Positions 27,825 to 37,783 are shown, numbered from the stretch's first letter. The stretch is 64,000 nucleotides of DNA from Longibacter sp051155795 (GCF_051155795.1 NZ_DAXETW010000011.1:11918-75917), one strand, 5' to 3'. The notes: a model not told the origin generated them from the letters alone. A program made the numbers and translations.

Positions 27825-29519
27825 ATGCCTGCTGATTCCGCCGCCGGCGAACGGTTCGCGCGCGACATGCGTCGCGTCCGGGAGGCCCGCGACCTGACGC
27901 AAAACGACATCCACGAGGAAACGCGAATCGCGGTCACGCTGATCGACGCGTTCGAACGGGACGGCCTGTTCGAGCATCCGGCGTTCAACCGGGTGTATCT
28001 TCGGTCGTTTGTCCGTGCGTATGCGGGTTGCATCAACGTCGACGCCGATCGGGCCCTTAGCCACCTCGAACGTGCACTCCAGGGCGCATACCAAAACGAA
28101 CTTGCGGTGCAAGAGCTGGGCGACGCGCCGGAAGCACCGGCCGTCGATGAAGAGATCGAGGAACCGGAGGACACCGACGCCGACGAATCTCCGCCGACGC
28201 AACGCGATCGGCCTCGGGGAAGCCAGGAGCGTACGCAGAATGTATTTGACCCGCGTCCCGTCGGATCATCCTCGTCCGACGCCTCCTCCACGGACCCATC
28301 AAGAAGCCGCTCCGAACGGGAAGCCGACGACCGCTCCCCATCTGCACCGGCCGCGTCCGACCGTGATGATCGAAGCACGTCCGAGAGCAGACGCGAGACG
28401 CCGACGCAGGCGGATGCTTCCGATCGAGACGACCCGGAAGGCGCTTCCCCAGGCGACGACGCGGACTCCCCGCTTGATCGTACGGTAGACGACGGTCCGA
28501 GTCACGTCGCAGACTCATCCGTCGGGCTCACGGCCGATGCCCGGCGTAATACCGGCGACGTCTTTAACAAACGACCGATCACAGACGAAGGGGAAGAAGC
28601 CGAAGACGATGAGAAGGTAGAGGAACGCGGACCTACCGAAGCATCTTCAGAAGATGAACGCGATCCCGGCCACCCTGCTTTGTCCTCGCCGGACGAATCG
28701 ACGGGGGGAGAGGCCTCCGGAGAATCTACGGACCCATCGAGCGAGTCGAAGGAAAAGGAAACGGATTCCGCGTCACCGGGAGCGCGCTTTCGAGCCATGC
28801 GCGAAGGGGATGACGATGCACCGCCACCGCCTGCGCACGGCGAGATGGTCGGCACCCCGCGCCCAGTTGGCGCAGACCGCGGCGACGCCTCCCGGGATGC
28901 CGAGGCTTCCTCGCCATCTCCGTTGACGCAGCGGGAGCGCCAGGAACGGGCGGCACAGGATACGACCGGTAGCGGCATAGATTTTCTGCTCGAGAACCGG
29001 CGCTCGATCACGATCGGTGGGGGAGCCGTGGCAGCACTTCTAGCCATCGGACTGGTCTGGTTCATGATGGCCGGCTCGCCGGATGCGGACGAATCGGCAG
29101 CCTCCGAGCCGAGGACGGACACCACGGCACAGCCTGCGACCGCCCCCGAACCGGAACCGCAACGGCCCCCGCTTGCGAATCTCGCGATCGGGGATACGAT
29201 CTACCTAATCCTGCAGGCCGAGCGAGACGTCTCGGGCATTCGCATTCAGCGGGATAACGATCTCCGGCGCCCGTACTGGATTAACGAAGGCGAGTACGCG
29301 GTCTTCCCGTTTACAGACCGCATCATCGTGTGGGACCAGCTGGAAAACGTGGACGTGCTGCTTGAGAACTACCCGTACCCCGAGACCACGGACGTGCGGG
29401 GCCGGCTCGTGATCACGAGAGACTCCGCGCAGACGTTTGCAGACACCGTACGCGGCTCGCCTGCACAGTACAGCACGCCCCCGGACACCTTCCGCCTCAG
29501 TCCGCAGGGCTTGCAGTAA
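27825..29519 (+). CDS. RodZ-like HTH membrane protein with long acidic linker
   Basis: This 564-residue protein begins with a RodZ-type helix-turn-helix (about residues 8-85: REARDLTQNDIHEETRI, then FNRVYLRSFVRAYAG). A linker of nearly 300 residues follows, almost entirely Asp, Glu, Ser, Arg, Thr and Pro. One membrane helix (about 394-415, with GGGAVAALLAIGLVWFMM) then leads to an extracytoplasmic beta domain of DUF4115/RodZ type. RodZ proteins link the MreB cytoskeleton to the cell envelope in rod-shape control. The linker is far longer than in E. coli RodZ. The ATG at 27825 is preferred over a TTG at 27816. It is followed by ligA on the same strand. Confidence 0.85.
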   Translation: MPADSAAGERFARDMRRVREARDLTQNDIHEETRIAVTLIDAFERDGLFEHPAFNRVYLRSFVRAYAGCINVDADRALSHLERALQGAYQNELAVQELGDAPEAPAVDEEIEEPEDTDADESPPTQRDRPRGSQERTQNVFDPRPVGSSSSDASSTDPSRSRSEREADDRSPSAPAASDRDDRSTSESRRETPTQADASDRDDPEGASPGDDADSPLDRTVDDGPSHVADSSVGLTADARRNTGDVFNKRPITDEGEEAEDDEKVEERGPTEASSEDERDPGHPALSSPDESTGGEASGESTDPSSESKEKETDSASPGARFRAMREGDDDAPPPPAHGEMVGTPRPVGADRGDASRDAEASSPSPLTQRERQERAAQDTTGSGIDFLLENRRSITIGGGAVAALLAIGLVWFMMAGSPDADESAASEPRTDTTAQPATAPEPEPQRPPLANLAIGDTIYLILQAERDVSGIRIQRDNDLRRPYWINEGEYAVFPFTDRIIVWDQLENVDVLLENYPYPETTDVRGRLVITRDSAQTFADTVRGSPAQYSTPPDTFRLSPQGLQ

Positions 29520-29763
29520 CGCGGACCCGGCGATGCCGTGCGGTTCTCGCGCCCGGGTAGCCTGCTACGCTCCGAGAGACATCTGCGTTCACCGAAAACG
29601 GACGGCGTGCGCGCGAGATTTCTCACGGGGTGGTCACACCTTTCGTAGGCGTAGCGCCTACGTTGACTATGGTTGGTGGGTGCCAATCATTCGTGCATCT
29701 ATGCCCGCGCGGACACGCTCTACGACCCGATTGTCGACTCATCCTTTTCTTTCTATCATCTAC

Positions 29764-31896
29764 ATGGACCTCCTCGAGCGCACGAACGAGATGCTGTCGG
29801 AATTGCCGGACCCGTCCGACGTCTCACCGGAGGAAGCGAAGTCCGTCGTTCCAGCCCTGCGATCGCTGGTCCGACAGCACGATCACCGGTATTACGTGCA
29901 GGACGACCCGCTCATCACCGACGCAGAATACGATCGTCTCTATCGCGCACTGAAGGCGCTGGAAAAAGCGCACCCGGAACTTCAGTCCGACGACTCACCG
30001 ACCCGGCGCATCGGGGGTGAACCCATCGATGCATTCGAGAAACACGAGCATCCCGAGCCGATGCTGTCGCTCTCGAATGCATTTGACGCCGGCGAGCTGC
30101 GCGAGTGGTACGATCGGTGCCGGCGCGGCCTTCGAGAGGCTCACGGAGACGTCGAACCCGAGGTCGTAGCAGAACTCAAGATCGACGGTCTCGCCGTTGC
30201 CCTGACCTACGTGGATGGGCGCCTGGACGTGGCTGCCACGCGAGGGAACGGCCGCGTGGGAGAGAATATCACGCACAACATCCGGACCGTGCACCGCATC
30301 CCCATGGTCGTACCCATCGAGGGCGATCGCACACCGCCCGAGCGTATGGAGGTCCGGGGCGAAGTGTTCATGCGGAAAAGCGAGTTCGACGCGCTGAACG
30401 GCCGTCTCCGAGAGGCCGGCGACGAGCCGTTTGCCAACCCCAGGAATGCTGCCGCCGGGACGTTGCGGCAGTTGGATCCGAGCATCACCGCGCAGCGGCC
30501 GCTCAGTTTTTTCGCGTACTCGATCGGGCCTGCGACGGGCGACGTGCCGACGTCGCATCACGAGATTTTGGAGATGCTCGGGGAGTATGGCTTGCCTCTG
30601 GACGACCATACCCAGCGGTTCGACGACATCGAGGCGGTCGTCTCATTTTGCGAAGGCTGGATTGAGCGACGCGACTCACTCGACTACGAGATCGATGGCG
30701 TTGTGGTCAAAATCGACGCGCTTCCGTACCAGGACGAGCTCGGCTCGATTTCCAACGCTCCCCGATGGGCCGTCGCCTTCAAGTTTCCGGCCCGGGAGGC
30801 CACGACGACGCTGGAGAAGATTATCGTCAACGTCGGCCGGACGGGTGCCATCAAACCGGAGGCGGCCCTTTCTCCCGTTCAGATCGGAGGCGTCACCGTG
30901 TCGCAGGCTACCCTCCACAACGAAGACTACATCGCCGACCGCGACATCCGGGAAGGCGATACGGTCGTAGTCAAGCGTGCCGGCGACGTCATTCCGCAGG
31001 TTGTACGCCCTGTGCCGGATGCACGTACGGGCGAAGAAACCCCGTGGACGTTTCCCACGGTATGCCCCGAATGCGGCACCGACCTCGTCCGCCTTGAGGA
31101 TGAGGCCGACTGGTACTGCATGAATACCGAGTGTCCCGCCCAGTTTCGGCGTCTCGTTGAGCACTTCGTGTCCCGAAACGCAATGGACGTCGAAGGACTC
31201 GGCGAGCGCGTCGCACACATGCTGGTCGACGAGAGGAAGATTCAGACGCTCGCCGACCTGTTTCGGCTTTCGGTCGACGACCTGACGTCCCTCGAAGGCT
31301 TCGCTCAGAAGAGCGCGCAAAACCTCGTCGATGCGATTGAGGAGGCCCGTGACCGTTCGCTGAGTCGTCTCCTCTTTGCCCTTGGAATCCGACACGTCGG
31401 CCGAACGGTCGCGGAAACGCTGGTGAAGCATGTCGCTTCGATTGAGGCCCTCGCAGAGGCGAAAGCCGAGGACCTCGTCGCCATCGACGGCGTCGGCCCG
31501 GTTATCGCCGAGAGCATCGTCGACTGGTTTGCCGTCGATAGAAACCGCACCCTTGTCCGGGAATTACAGGCTGTTGGCGTCAACACAGCACGCAAGGCAC
31601 ACGAAGCGCCGGCAGATGAGGCATCGGCAGCCGACCTACCGCTGACGAATCATACGCTCGTCATCACCGGGAGCCTCGATGGGCTCACGCGTAAGGAGGC
31701 GAGTGAGATGATCGAGCGCGCTGGTGGAAAGGTAACGTCGAGTGTGAGTGGCAACACAGATTACCTGGTGAAAGGCGATAACCCCGGCTCGAAGTTCGAC
31801 GATGCGCGCGATCGGGGGATTCCGATTGTGGAGGGGGCCGATGCGCTGCGTGCGCTTGTCAGCGGCGAATCCATCCCCGACAGGGTGGAAACCTGA
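29764..31896 (+). CDS. ligA: NAD+-dependent DNA ligase
   Basis: This 710-residue enzyme seals nicks in replication and repair. The adenylation Lys139 lies in ELKIDGLAVAL. An Ia domain (HDHRYYVQDDPLITDAEYD) precedes it, and an OB fold follows. The four-Cys zinc finger (CPECG and CMNTEC), helix-hairpin-helix repeats and a C-terminal BRCT domain (ITGSLDGLTRKEASEMIERAG) complete the usual order. The frame is open from 29437, overlapping the rodZ-like gene, but the ATG at 29764 (MDLLERTNEML) gives the standard N-terminus. The only odd feature is the long open upstream extension, which is not coding. Confidence 0.97.
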   Translation: MDLLERTNEMLSELPDPSDVSPEEAKSVVPALRSLVRQHDHRYYVQDDPLITDAEYDRLYRALKALEKAHPELQSDDSPTRRIGGEPIDAFEKHEHPEPMLSLSNAFDAGELREWYDRCRRGLREAHGDVEPEVVAELKIDGLAVALTYVDGRLDVAATRGNGRVGENITHNIRTVHRIPMVVPIEGDRTPPERMEVRGEVFMRKSEFDALNGRLREAGDEPFANPRNAAAGTLRQLDPSITAQRPLSFFAYSIGPATGDVPTSHHEILEMLGEYGLPLDDHTQRFDDIEAVVSFCEGWIERRDSLDYEIDGVVVKIDALPYQDELGSISNAPRWAVAFKFPAREATTTLEKIIVNVGRTGAIKPEAALSPVQIGGVTVSQATLHNEDYIADRDIREGDTVVVKRAGDVIPQVVRPVPDARTGEETPWTFPTVCPECGTDLVRLEDEADWYCMNTECPAQFRRLVEHFVSRNAMDVEGLGERVAHMLVDERKIQTLADLFRLSVDDLTSLEGFAQKSAQNLVDAIEEARDRSLSRLLFALGIRHVGRTVAETLVKHVASIEALAEAKAEDLVAIDGVGPVIAESIVDWFAVDRNRTLVRELQAVGVNTARKAHEAPADEASAADLPLTNHTLVITGSLDGLTRKEASEMIERAGGKVTSSVSGNTDYLVKGDNPGSKFDDARDRGIPIVEGADALRALVSGESIPDRVET

Positions 31897-32063
31897 GACG
31901 GTCGGGGCACGCCCGCGCCGCTGTCGTTGAATCTTTCAAGCGGTCCGGGCATTAGCACGCCGTAGCTTCGATCCGCCCACACCGGAATGGTCGAACGCGT
32001 GTCCCCGGCACGCCGTCCTCCTCCGTCCCGAGCGGAATCTCTTCACGATGTGGTTGCGACTGC

Positions 32064-34808
32064 ATGGGCATTTTAGAATCAGTTGGCCTCACGAAACGCA
32101 AGGCGCGTCCCGTCGGTCAGGATCTTGAAAGCGGCCGTACGGACGAGGAGAGCCAGGCTCGACGTCATTGGCTCGTACGCGGAGGCATGTTTCTGGCGCT
32201 GGTCGTGATCACCGTGCTGGCCTTCCCACGCGGGGAGGTCTACGAGTACACCGTCGACATCGGGGACACCTGGAGACAACCGACACTCGTCGCCTCCTTC
32301 AATTTCCCGATTCGAAAGGACGCAGATCGGGTGTCCCGCGAACGTCAGACCGCCCGCCAGGAGACCCCGCCGTATTTCCAGGAGCTGCCAGGCGCGCAGG
32401 CCCAGATGGCCGCCAATCGAGACACGCTCCGGCGCCAACTGGACCGAATTCTCGAGGCGTACGCGGACTATCGCTTCCACGCATCCCGCAATCAATCAGC
32501 GGCGGCGAGGTCGGACTCAACCCGGTACGTTGAACTCCGTCGAAACGCCCTCGTCACGCTCACGCCAGGTCAGTGGCGCGTGCTGACCGACTCGTATCTG
32601 CGGCAGATTCCCGAACTGTCGCAGACATCCCGTGAGCCTGCCACGGGGCAACGCCTTGACCTGCAGCTTTTAGAGGACGCCTTCGGGCTCGGTACACAGC
32701 TCCTGCGCATTGGCGTCATGAACCGGTCGCGGGACTCGGTATACACGGACAACATCATCATCCGAAATGAGGAAGAAAGCGTTCAGCGTTCCGTTTCAAA
32801 GGACAACGTCTACGGACTAAACGAAGCGTACGACTACGCCCGAAAACAATTTGACGAGCGCTACCCGAACGATGAGACTCGTGCAGGACTGGCATACGCC
32901 TTCTTCCGCGACATCTTCCAGACCTCGCTTCGCTACATGCGGGCCGAAACGATCCGTGAGCGCGACCGGCGGTCCGGCGAGGTGACCGCCTACGTTGGCG
33001 GCGTTCGTGAAGGAGAGGTGATTGTTCAGAAGGGGGAGCGGATCACCGAGGAGATCAAGCGCAAGCTGACGTCGCTGGAGCGGGAGAAAAACGAACGGAC
33101 CGCCGGTCAGCTGCCCTGGTGGCAACTTCTCGGCGAGGCCATTTTCGCCCTCGTGACCTTCCTCTTTTTCTTCTACTATCTCTTTCAGATCCGGCGTGAG
33201 ATCTGGGATGACGAGCGAGATATGCTGCTCATCTCCATCACGCTTCTCGCCATCATTGCGCTGTTCGGGGTGACCGTTCGCATCCCCTGGGCGCACCTGT
33301 ATGCCGTCCCGATCGCTCTGGCGGCAGTCATGCTCACGATCATCTTTAACTCTACGATCGGCCTGTTCTCAACGCTTGTACTGGCGCTGATCGGCGGGCA
33401 GATGACCGGGCTGGACCTTGAGTTCACGTTCGCCTCGTTCATTGCCGGAGCACTGGGTGTGTTCAGCGTGCGCGACATCAAGAACCGCGGGCAGTTCGTG
33501 CTCAGTGCGGGCCTTGTCTTCTTCGGCTATCTACTGGTCATCGTCGCGACCTATCTATACCTCGGAACGCCGGCGGATCGCCTGGGACGCGAGCTCAGCT
33601 TCGCGGCCGTTGGGGCTTCGTTTACGATCACAGCGTATCTGGTGCTCTGGATTCTGGAGCGCACGTTCGACGTGACGACGGATCTGACCCTGCTGGAACT
33701 GTCAGACACCAACCGGCCGCTGCTCAAAGACCTCAGCCTCAAGGCACCCGGCTCGTTCAACCACTCCCTTCAGGTCGCCAACCTGGCAGAGGCGGCCGCG
33801 GACCGGATCGGGGCCAACGCGCTCCTGACCCGCGTCGGCGCCCTCTATCACGACATCGGGAAGATGAAGAAGCCCGAGTACTTTGTCGAAAACCAGCGGG
33901 CGGGCGCCAACCCCCACGACAAGCTAAAGCCGCGGATGAGCGCGCTCATCATCGCCAGCCATGTTAAGGAAGGCCTGGACCTGGCCAAGAAAGCGAACCT
34001 GCCCGAACGCGTCGTCAACTTCATCCCGACGCACCACGGGACAGCTCGCATCGAGTACTTCTACCGAAAAGCCGTTGAACAAACGGCCCCGGACGACTCT
34101 CCCGTGCTGGAGTCGGAGTTTCGCTACCCGGGACCGCGCCCCAATTCCAAGGAGACCGGCATCCTGATGCTTTCGGACTCGGTCGAAGCGGCCAGCCGGA
34201 GCCTGGACGACCCGACACACAACCGCCTAAAGTCGCTCATCGATCTCATCTTCAAAGAGCGAATTGAGGACGGCCAGCTCGATGACACCGGGCTCACCTT
34301 CCGAGACCTGCGCCAGATCAAGGATACGTTCTTGCAGATGCTCCTGGGCATCTACCACGTCCGCGTGAAGTACCCGGACCAGGACGAACAAATGGAGGAC
34401 GAGGATCGCCCGGTGGTCAGCGCCCCGACGGAGATCGACCTCGACACGTATCGCTCCGTCTCGATCCTCTGGGAAGATGACGTCGTCGGCACGCCAGAAC
34501 AGAGCGTAAGCGCCGAGCGTCTTCGTGGGATTCCGGGCGTTCGGGAGACGCGCGCGCCGCGGCCCGATCTGGCCGAGGCCTCCCCACACCACCGCGCCAC
34601 ACGCCCTCGGCCCGGCGGTCCGGAGGACAACCGGCAGAAGGACGGCGCTTCGTCTGCGGAGGGCTCCGCTGACACGGGCGGGGCTGAAACCGGTGCAGAC
34701 GCGTCGGGCGACGGTGCATCGAACGCATCGACAGAGCCGACGAAGAAGACGGGTGACGGGGCCGAACCGGCGGATGCAAAAACACAGGACGACGCATCAA
34801 CCTCGTGA
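32064..34808 (+). CDS. 7TM-HD family c-di-AMP phosphodiesterase (PgpH-like)
   Basis: This 914-residue membrane protein has an N-terminal helix (about 38-55), a large extracytoplasmic 7TMR-HDED domain (about 60-330), seven membrane segments (about 350-545) and a cytoplasmic HD phosphohydrolase domain. Metal ligands are visible in NHSLQVANLAEA, LYHDIGKMKKP and THHGT, the pattern of PgpH that hydrolyses cyclic di-AMP. The last 110 residues are an acidic, Ser/Ala/Thr-rich tail not needed for the fold. c-di-AMP commonly controls potassium and osmolyte balance, which would suit a salt-adapted cell. The gene follows ligA with 167 bases between. Confidence 0.93.
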   Translation: MGILESVGLTKRKARPVGQDLESGRTDEESQARRHWLVRGGMFLALVVITVLAFPRGEVYEYTVDIGDTWRQPTLVASFNFPIRKDADRVSRERQTARQETPPYFQELPGAQAQMAANRDTLRRQLDRILEAYADYRFHASRNQSAAARSDSTRYVELRRNALVTLTPGQWRVLTDSYLRQIPELSQTSREPATGQRLDLQLLEDAFGLGTQLLRIGVMNRSRDSVYTDNIIIRNEEESVQRSVSKDNVYGLNEAYDYARKQFDERYPNDETRAGLAYAFFRDIFQTSLRYMRAETIRERDRRSGEVTAYVGGVREGEVIVQKGERITEEIKRKLTSLEREKNERTAGQLPWWQLLGEAIFALVTFLFFFYYLFQIRREIWDDERDMLLISITLLAIIALFGVTVRIPWAHLYAVPIALAAVMLTIIFNSTIGLFSTLVLALIGGQMTGLDLEFTFASFIAGALGVFSVRDIKNRGQFVLSAGLVFFGYLLVIVATYLYLGTPADRLGRELSFAAVGASFTITAYLVLWILERTFDVTTDLTLLELSDTNRPLLKDLSLKAPGSFNHSLQVANLAEAAADRIGANALLTRVGALYHDIGKMKKPEYFVENQRAGANPHDKLKPRMSALIIASHVKEGLDLAKKANLPERVVNFIPTHHGTARIEYFYRKAVEQTAPDDSPVLESEFRYPGPRPNSKETGILMLSDSVEAASRSLDDPTHNRLKSLIDLIFKERIEDGQLDDTGLTFRDLRQIKDTFLQMLLGIYHVRVKYPDQDEQMEDEDRPVVSAPTEIDLDTYRSVSILWEDDVVGTPEQSVSAERLRGIPGVRETRAPRPDLAEASPHHRATRPRPGGPEDNRQKDGASSAEGSADTGGAETGADASGDGASNASTEPTKKTGDGAEPADAKTQDDASTS

Positions 34809-34894
34809 GGGGCGACCTCCTGAGGCGCCCTGCACAGCTTCGACTGCGGAGGATGCCTGTTCCGACGGTTTCTCACTCGATCCAGGCAGCCACC

Positions 34895-35821
34895 TCACGC
34901 CGGCACCGCCTCCGCGATGGCGTCCAGCGAATCCTGACTGACCAGGATCTCCAGGCGACTTCGGGGCGGTTCGTCTCCGAGGAGTGGGAGCAGGCGCCGG
35001 CGGCTCGGTGCCGTGTAGAGAAGAAGATCTGTCTGATCGATGAAGCTGTCAAGGTGCTCCGTACCCTCCTCGATCGACGCGGCAATCACCTGTCCACCAA
35101 ACGCGGAGTGCTGGCGCACCATGTTGGAGAGGGGAGGAATCGTCTCCCGGTAGCGCGTGACGAGTCCCAGCGTGTCGTGCTCCCGCAGGCGCGCCACTTT
35201 CTCTAACACCGTGGCCGGCAGATGCGTGACGTAGCCGATCGTGTCTGCACGTGGCACCGATCGCATCACGCGGTCCAGATGCTCAAATGTCGTGAACACG
35301 TAGTCCGCGTCCTCATGCCGGTCGAGAGATGCAATCGGCACGCTTCGCACGGTGCGTTGCAGGACCCCGCTGATCTGCTCGGCCGCCATGTCGTTGATCT
35401 CGGCGTAGGGACCGACGAGGATCAGCTTCCGGTTCATGCTCGCGTGGTCGAGCAGGTTCGTCTGTTCCTGAAACAGATACTCGATCTCCGCATCGTTCAG
35501 TCCGAGCCCGATCAGCCGCTGGAGGGATTCGTTGACGATCTGCGCGCCCTGTTCCATCCGTTCGCTCTTGTCAAGCGGCGTGCGCTCCTGAACGGTGTAT
35601 CCGCTTCCTACCTGGGCATTCAGAAGGCCCTCTTCCTCGAGGGCCTGATACGCTTTTCGAACGGTATGAAAGGAAACACCGAGCCGATCGCCGAGCTTCC
35701 GCGTAGAGGGCAGCGTGTCGTTCACCTTGTAATGACCGCTCGCGATCAGATAACGCAGCTGCTCGATCAACTGCGTGCTGACAGGCGTCTTGGATTCACG
35801 GTCCAGAGATAGAAGCGACAT
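34895..35821 (-). CDS. GntR-family transcriptional regulator with a solute-sensing-like C-terminus
   Basis: This 308-residue protein has an N-terminal GntR winged helix (residues about 12-75: QLIEQLRYLIASGHYKVNDT, then STRKLGDRLGVSFHTVRKAY). The rest (about 120-300) looks like an alpha/beta periplasmic-binding-like domain (KLILVGPYAEINDMAAEQI, then DYVFTTFEHLDRV) rather than FadR, HutC or aminotransferase types. The frame runs open far upstream to 36313, but the ATG at 35821 gives the correct N-terminus. The effector and targets are unknown. Two near-identical 15-base direct repeats lie about 90 bases upstream and may be its operator. Confidence 0.9.
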   Translation of the reverse strand: MSLLSLDRESKTPVSTQLIEQLRYLIASGHYKVNDTLPSTRKLGDRLGVSFHTVRKAYQALEEEGLLNAQVGSGYTVQERTPLDKSERMEQGAQIVNESLQRLIGLGLNDAEIEYLFQEQTNLLDHASMNRKLILVGPYAEINDMAAEQISGVLQRTVRSVPIASLDRHEDADYVFTTFEHLDRVMRSVPRADTIGYVTHLPATVLEKVARLREHDTLGLVTRYRETIPPLSNMVRQHSAFGGQVIAASIEEGTEHLDSFIDQTDLLLYTAPSRRRLLPLLGDEPPRSRLEILVSQDSLDAIAEAVPA

Positions 35822-35910
35822 GAAACGCGATGTCTTCCTGAGAAAACGGACGATAGAGCGACATTCATCCCGATCAAATCCGACCGACGGTGCATGCCTA
35901 GCACCTCGCT

Positions 35911-35940
35911 CGGAGGGATCACGCGCGGAGGGATACCGCG
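35911..35940. repeat. Two adjacent 15-base direct repeats upstream of GntR gene
   Basis: CGGAGGGATCACGCG (35911-35925) and CGGAGGGATACCGCG (35926-35940) lie end to end with three differences. They fall between the GntR regulator start (35821) and the zinc-ribbon gene stop (35980). An operator is possible, and the repeat is also consistent with slippage. Confidence 0.4.
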
Positions 35941-35979
35941 ATGCAGTGCGTCGGGATGGGCTGCACCGCGGACGCGCCG

Positions 35980-36180
35980 CTACTGATCGAAGTCGCTGCA
36001 GCTCATGAAGTAGTGGCACTTCGAGCACCGATACTTGCAGCCCTGATTGAACAGGCGTGAGCCGCAGTTGGGGCAGTAATCCCAGTAGTCGCCGGAAACG
36101 GAAGTCTTGGCGGCGTCCGTCGGTTCGGTCGCCTGATCCGCTTCGTGGTTCACCGGCGTGTCGGACGGGGTCGGCGTCAT
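35980..36180 (-). CDS. Small zinc-ribbon protein
   Basis: This 66-residue protein has an acidic Thr/Asp-rich N-terminal tail of about 30 residues and then a compact zinc ribbon: CPNCG at about 36-40 and CSKCHYFMSC near the C-terminus, ending SDFDQ. Its start codon overlaps the stop of the upstream membrane protein gene in an ATGA arrangement, so the two are translationally coupled. Function is unknown. Such ribbons bind nucleic acid or protein. I recognise no named family. Confidence 0.75.
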   Translation of the reverse strand: MTPTPSDTPVNHEADQATEPTDAAKTSVSGDYWDYCPNCGSRLFNQGCKYRCSKCHYFMSCSDFDQ

Positions 36181-36671
36181 CGGGAGAGGGAGGAGGTATG
36201 GGAGGATCGCGAGGGTGGTGGCTGGTCGGTGCGGTCATACCGCGCCGATCGAAGCGCCTCCAGCAGGGTTTCCTGATCCGGCCATTCCTGATCGAGCAGG
36301 GTGTGGGTTTCATGGCCGAGCGTCAGGTGGATCTTGCCCGGCGCCTCACGAACGTCGAACACGGGCTGCCAGTTCAACGACCCGTCGCGGGCGACATCAT
36401 CGATGGTGCGAAGCGCAGCCATGCCGGGATAGGCGTGCAATTCGGCAATGCGAGAGGAGAGCCGAAACCGGGTCCACCCGATGGCGATCATGAACGCAAT
36501 CGGCGCCCCGATCGCTACATGCGGTAGCGGGTCGATGCCCTGAAGCACCTGTACGGTTGCCATGATCATGAACGGAAGCATGCACGTTCCGAGGGGCGTC
36601 ACCAGCGCACCGGCATACACGCGAACCGCCGATGCATCGCCCGGATGGTGAACGCTTCGAAACTCAGACAC
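36177..36671 (-). CDS. Small membrane protein of unknown function
   Basis: The 164-residue protein has two closely spaced hydrophobic segments (about residues 18-45 and 50-68: LVTPLGTCMLPFMIMATVQV, then VAIGAPIAFMIAIGW) followed by a cytoplasmic-type soluble domain with AYPGMAALRTIDDVAR. The layout resembles photosystem-style YcxB or PH-like membrane-tethered proteins, but no family can be named with confidence. It is translationally coupled to the following zinc-ribbon gene. A short basic/Ser-rich tail ends the protein. Confidence 0.7.
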   Translation of the reverse strand: MSEFRSVHHPGDASAVRVYAGALVTPLGTCMLPFMIMATVQVLQGIDPLPHVAIGAPIAFMIAIGWTRFRLSSRIAELHAYPGMAALRTIDDVARDGSLNWQPVFDVREAPGKIHLTLGHETHTLLDQEWPDQETLLEALRSARYDRTDQPPPSRSSHTSSLSR

Positions 36672-36745
36672 GGCAGCGGGAAGTCGAGGCAGCGAGAATG
36701 GGAGATGAGCACAGGGCAGCCGGTCTGCGGTGCTCGTCGCGGGGT

Positions 36746-37714
36746 TTATTCCGCGTCGGTGCTCTTGGAGTCGTCGTACGGCTCGATGAGCGCCGACAGT
36801 TCCTCGTACACCTGCTCATTACCGGACGTGCGAGCGGTATGGCGAAGGTTGCGCACCATTCGAAGCAGGATCTCCGTCGGCGGTGCAGCCTCAAAATATG
36901 CCGGTTTCGGTTGAATGCCGGCCCGCAGCAAAAAGCGGACGCATTCCTCCCGGGACACCGGTTGACCGTCGTTGAAGACGTCGAAATATACCTCGCCGCG
37001 TGCGTCACTATACTTTACGAGGAAATGCGCAGGCATGCCAACACCGTATAGCGGGATGGCGAGGCGGTCAGCCACCGATATTGCGATCACGGCAAGGCTG
37101 ATCGGGATGCCGAGGCGGCGGTCGATGACGCGGTTCAGATAGCTGTTGTTGGGGTCGTCATAGTCATCGCGATTACCGGTCAGGCCGATGTCGTCCGCGA
37201 GAAACTCCATTAGCACACGGGCCCGATCTACGCCGACGCTCTGCATCACACGTTCTTGCACCCGGTCGGCCCATTCGTCCAAAATCTCCTGATACGCTTC
37301 CACATCGAGGCCGGGAAAACGATGAAGTGCCAGGATGAACGCGCCCCGCTCGAGGTTGGGCTCGTCGGCACCGAGGATAGCGTGCCACGCCGTCTGGATG
37401 TCGTTCCAGTGCAACCGCCGCACCACCTCGTCGATCTGGTGCCGCTGCTCTCCCTGACTCGCATCGTAAGCGCGACGCAGGGCGGGCATCGCCTCTCGCC
37501 CGAGGTCCTTCAGCCGATTCTGCACCTGCTCCTGTACGTCCTCGTCTGGATCGTCGAGAAGGCGCACCAGCGCATTCACTTCGCGCTGAATCGTCTCGTC
37601 TACGAGCGCGTCGGACACCCGCTCGGCAAGCAGGCTGTCCGTCGAAGCCCGCCCCGGATTCGACGGCGTATCGGGACGGTCGGACGGCGAAGAAGGACCG
37701 GAGGAGGGAGGCAT
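36746..37714 (-). CDS. SirB1/transglutaminase-like family protein
   Basis: This 322-residue protein has an N-terminal acidic linker and HEAT-like helices (about 40-110: LVRLLDDPDEDVQEQVQNRL), then the SirB1 domain. Its signature LGIPISLAVIAISVADRLAIPLYGVGMPAHFLVKY contains the conserved Gly-Pro-Ile and Pro-Ala-His elements. The domain is related to transglutaminase/peptidase folds. No enzymatic activity has been firmly assigned to the family, and proteobacterial versions sit near prmC. It lies between the membrane protein gene and pruA on the same strand. Confidence 0.88.
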   Translation of the reverse strand: MPPSSGPSSPSDRPDTPSNPGRASTDSLLAERVSDALVDETIQREVNALVRLLDDPDEDVQEQVQNRLKDLGREAMPALRRAYDASQGEQRHQIDEVVRRLHWNDIQTAWHAILGADEPNLERGAFILALHRFPGLDVEAYQEILDEWADRVQERVMQSVGVDRARVLMEFLADDIGLTGNRDDYDDPNNSYLNRVIDRRLGIPISLAVIAISVADRLAIPLYGVGMPAHFLVKYSDARGEVYFDVFNDGQPVSREECVRFLLRAGIQPKPAYFEAAPPTEILLRMVRNLRHTARTSGNEQVYEELSALIEPYDDSKSTDAE

Positions 37715-37783
37715 GAGGAGAGGCTGGTTATGGAAGCACTGAGTGACTCTCTACGGGGAGCGTCGCGGAACGTGTCGGATACT

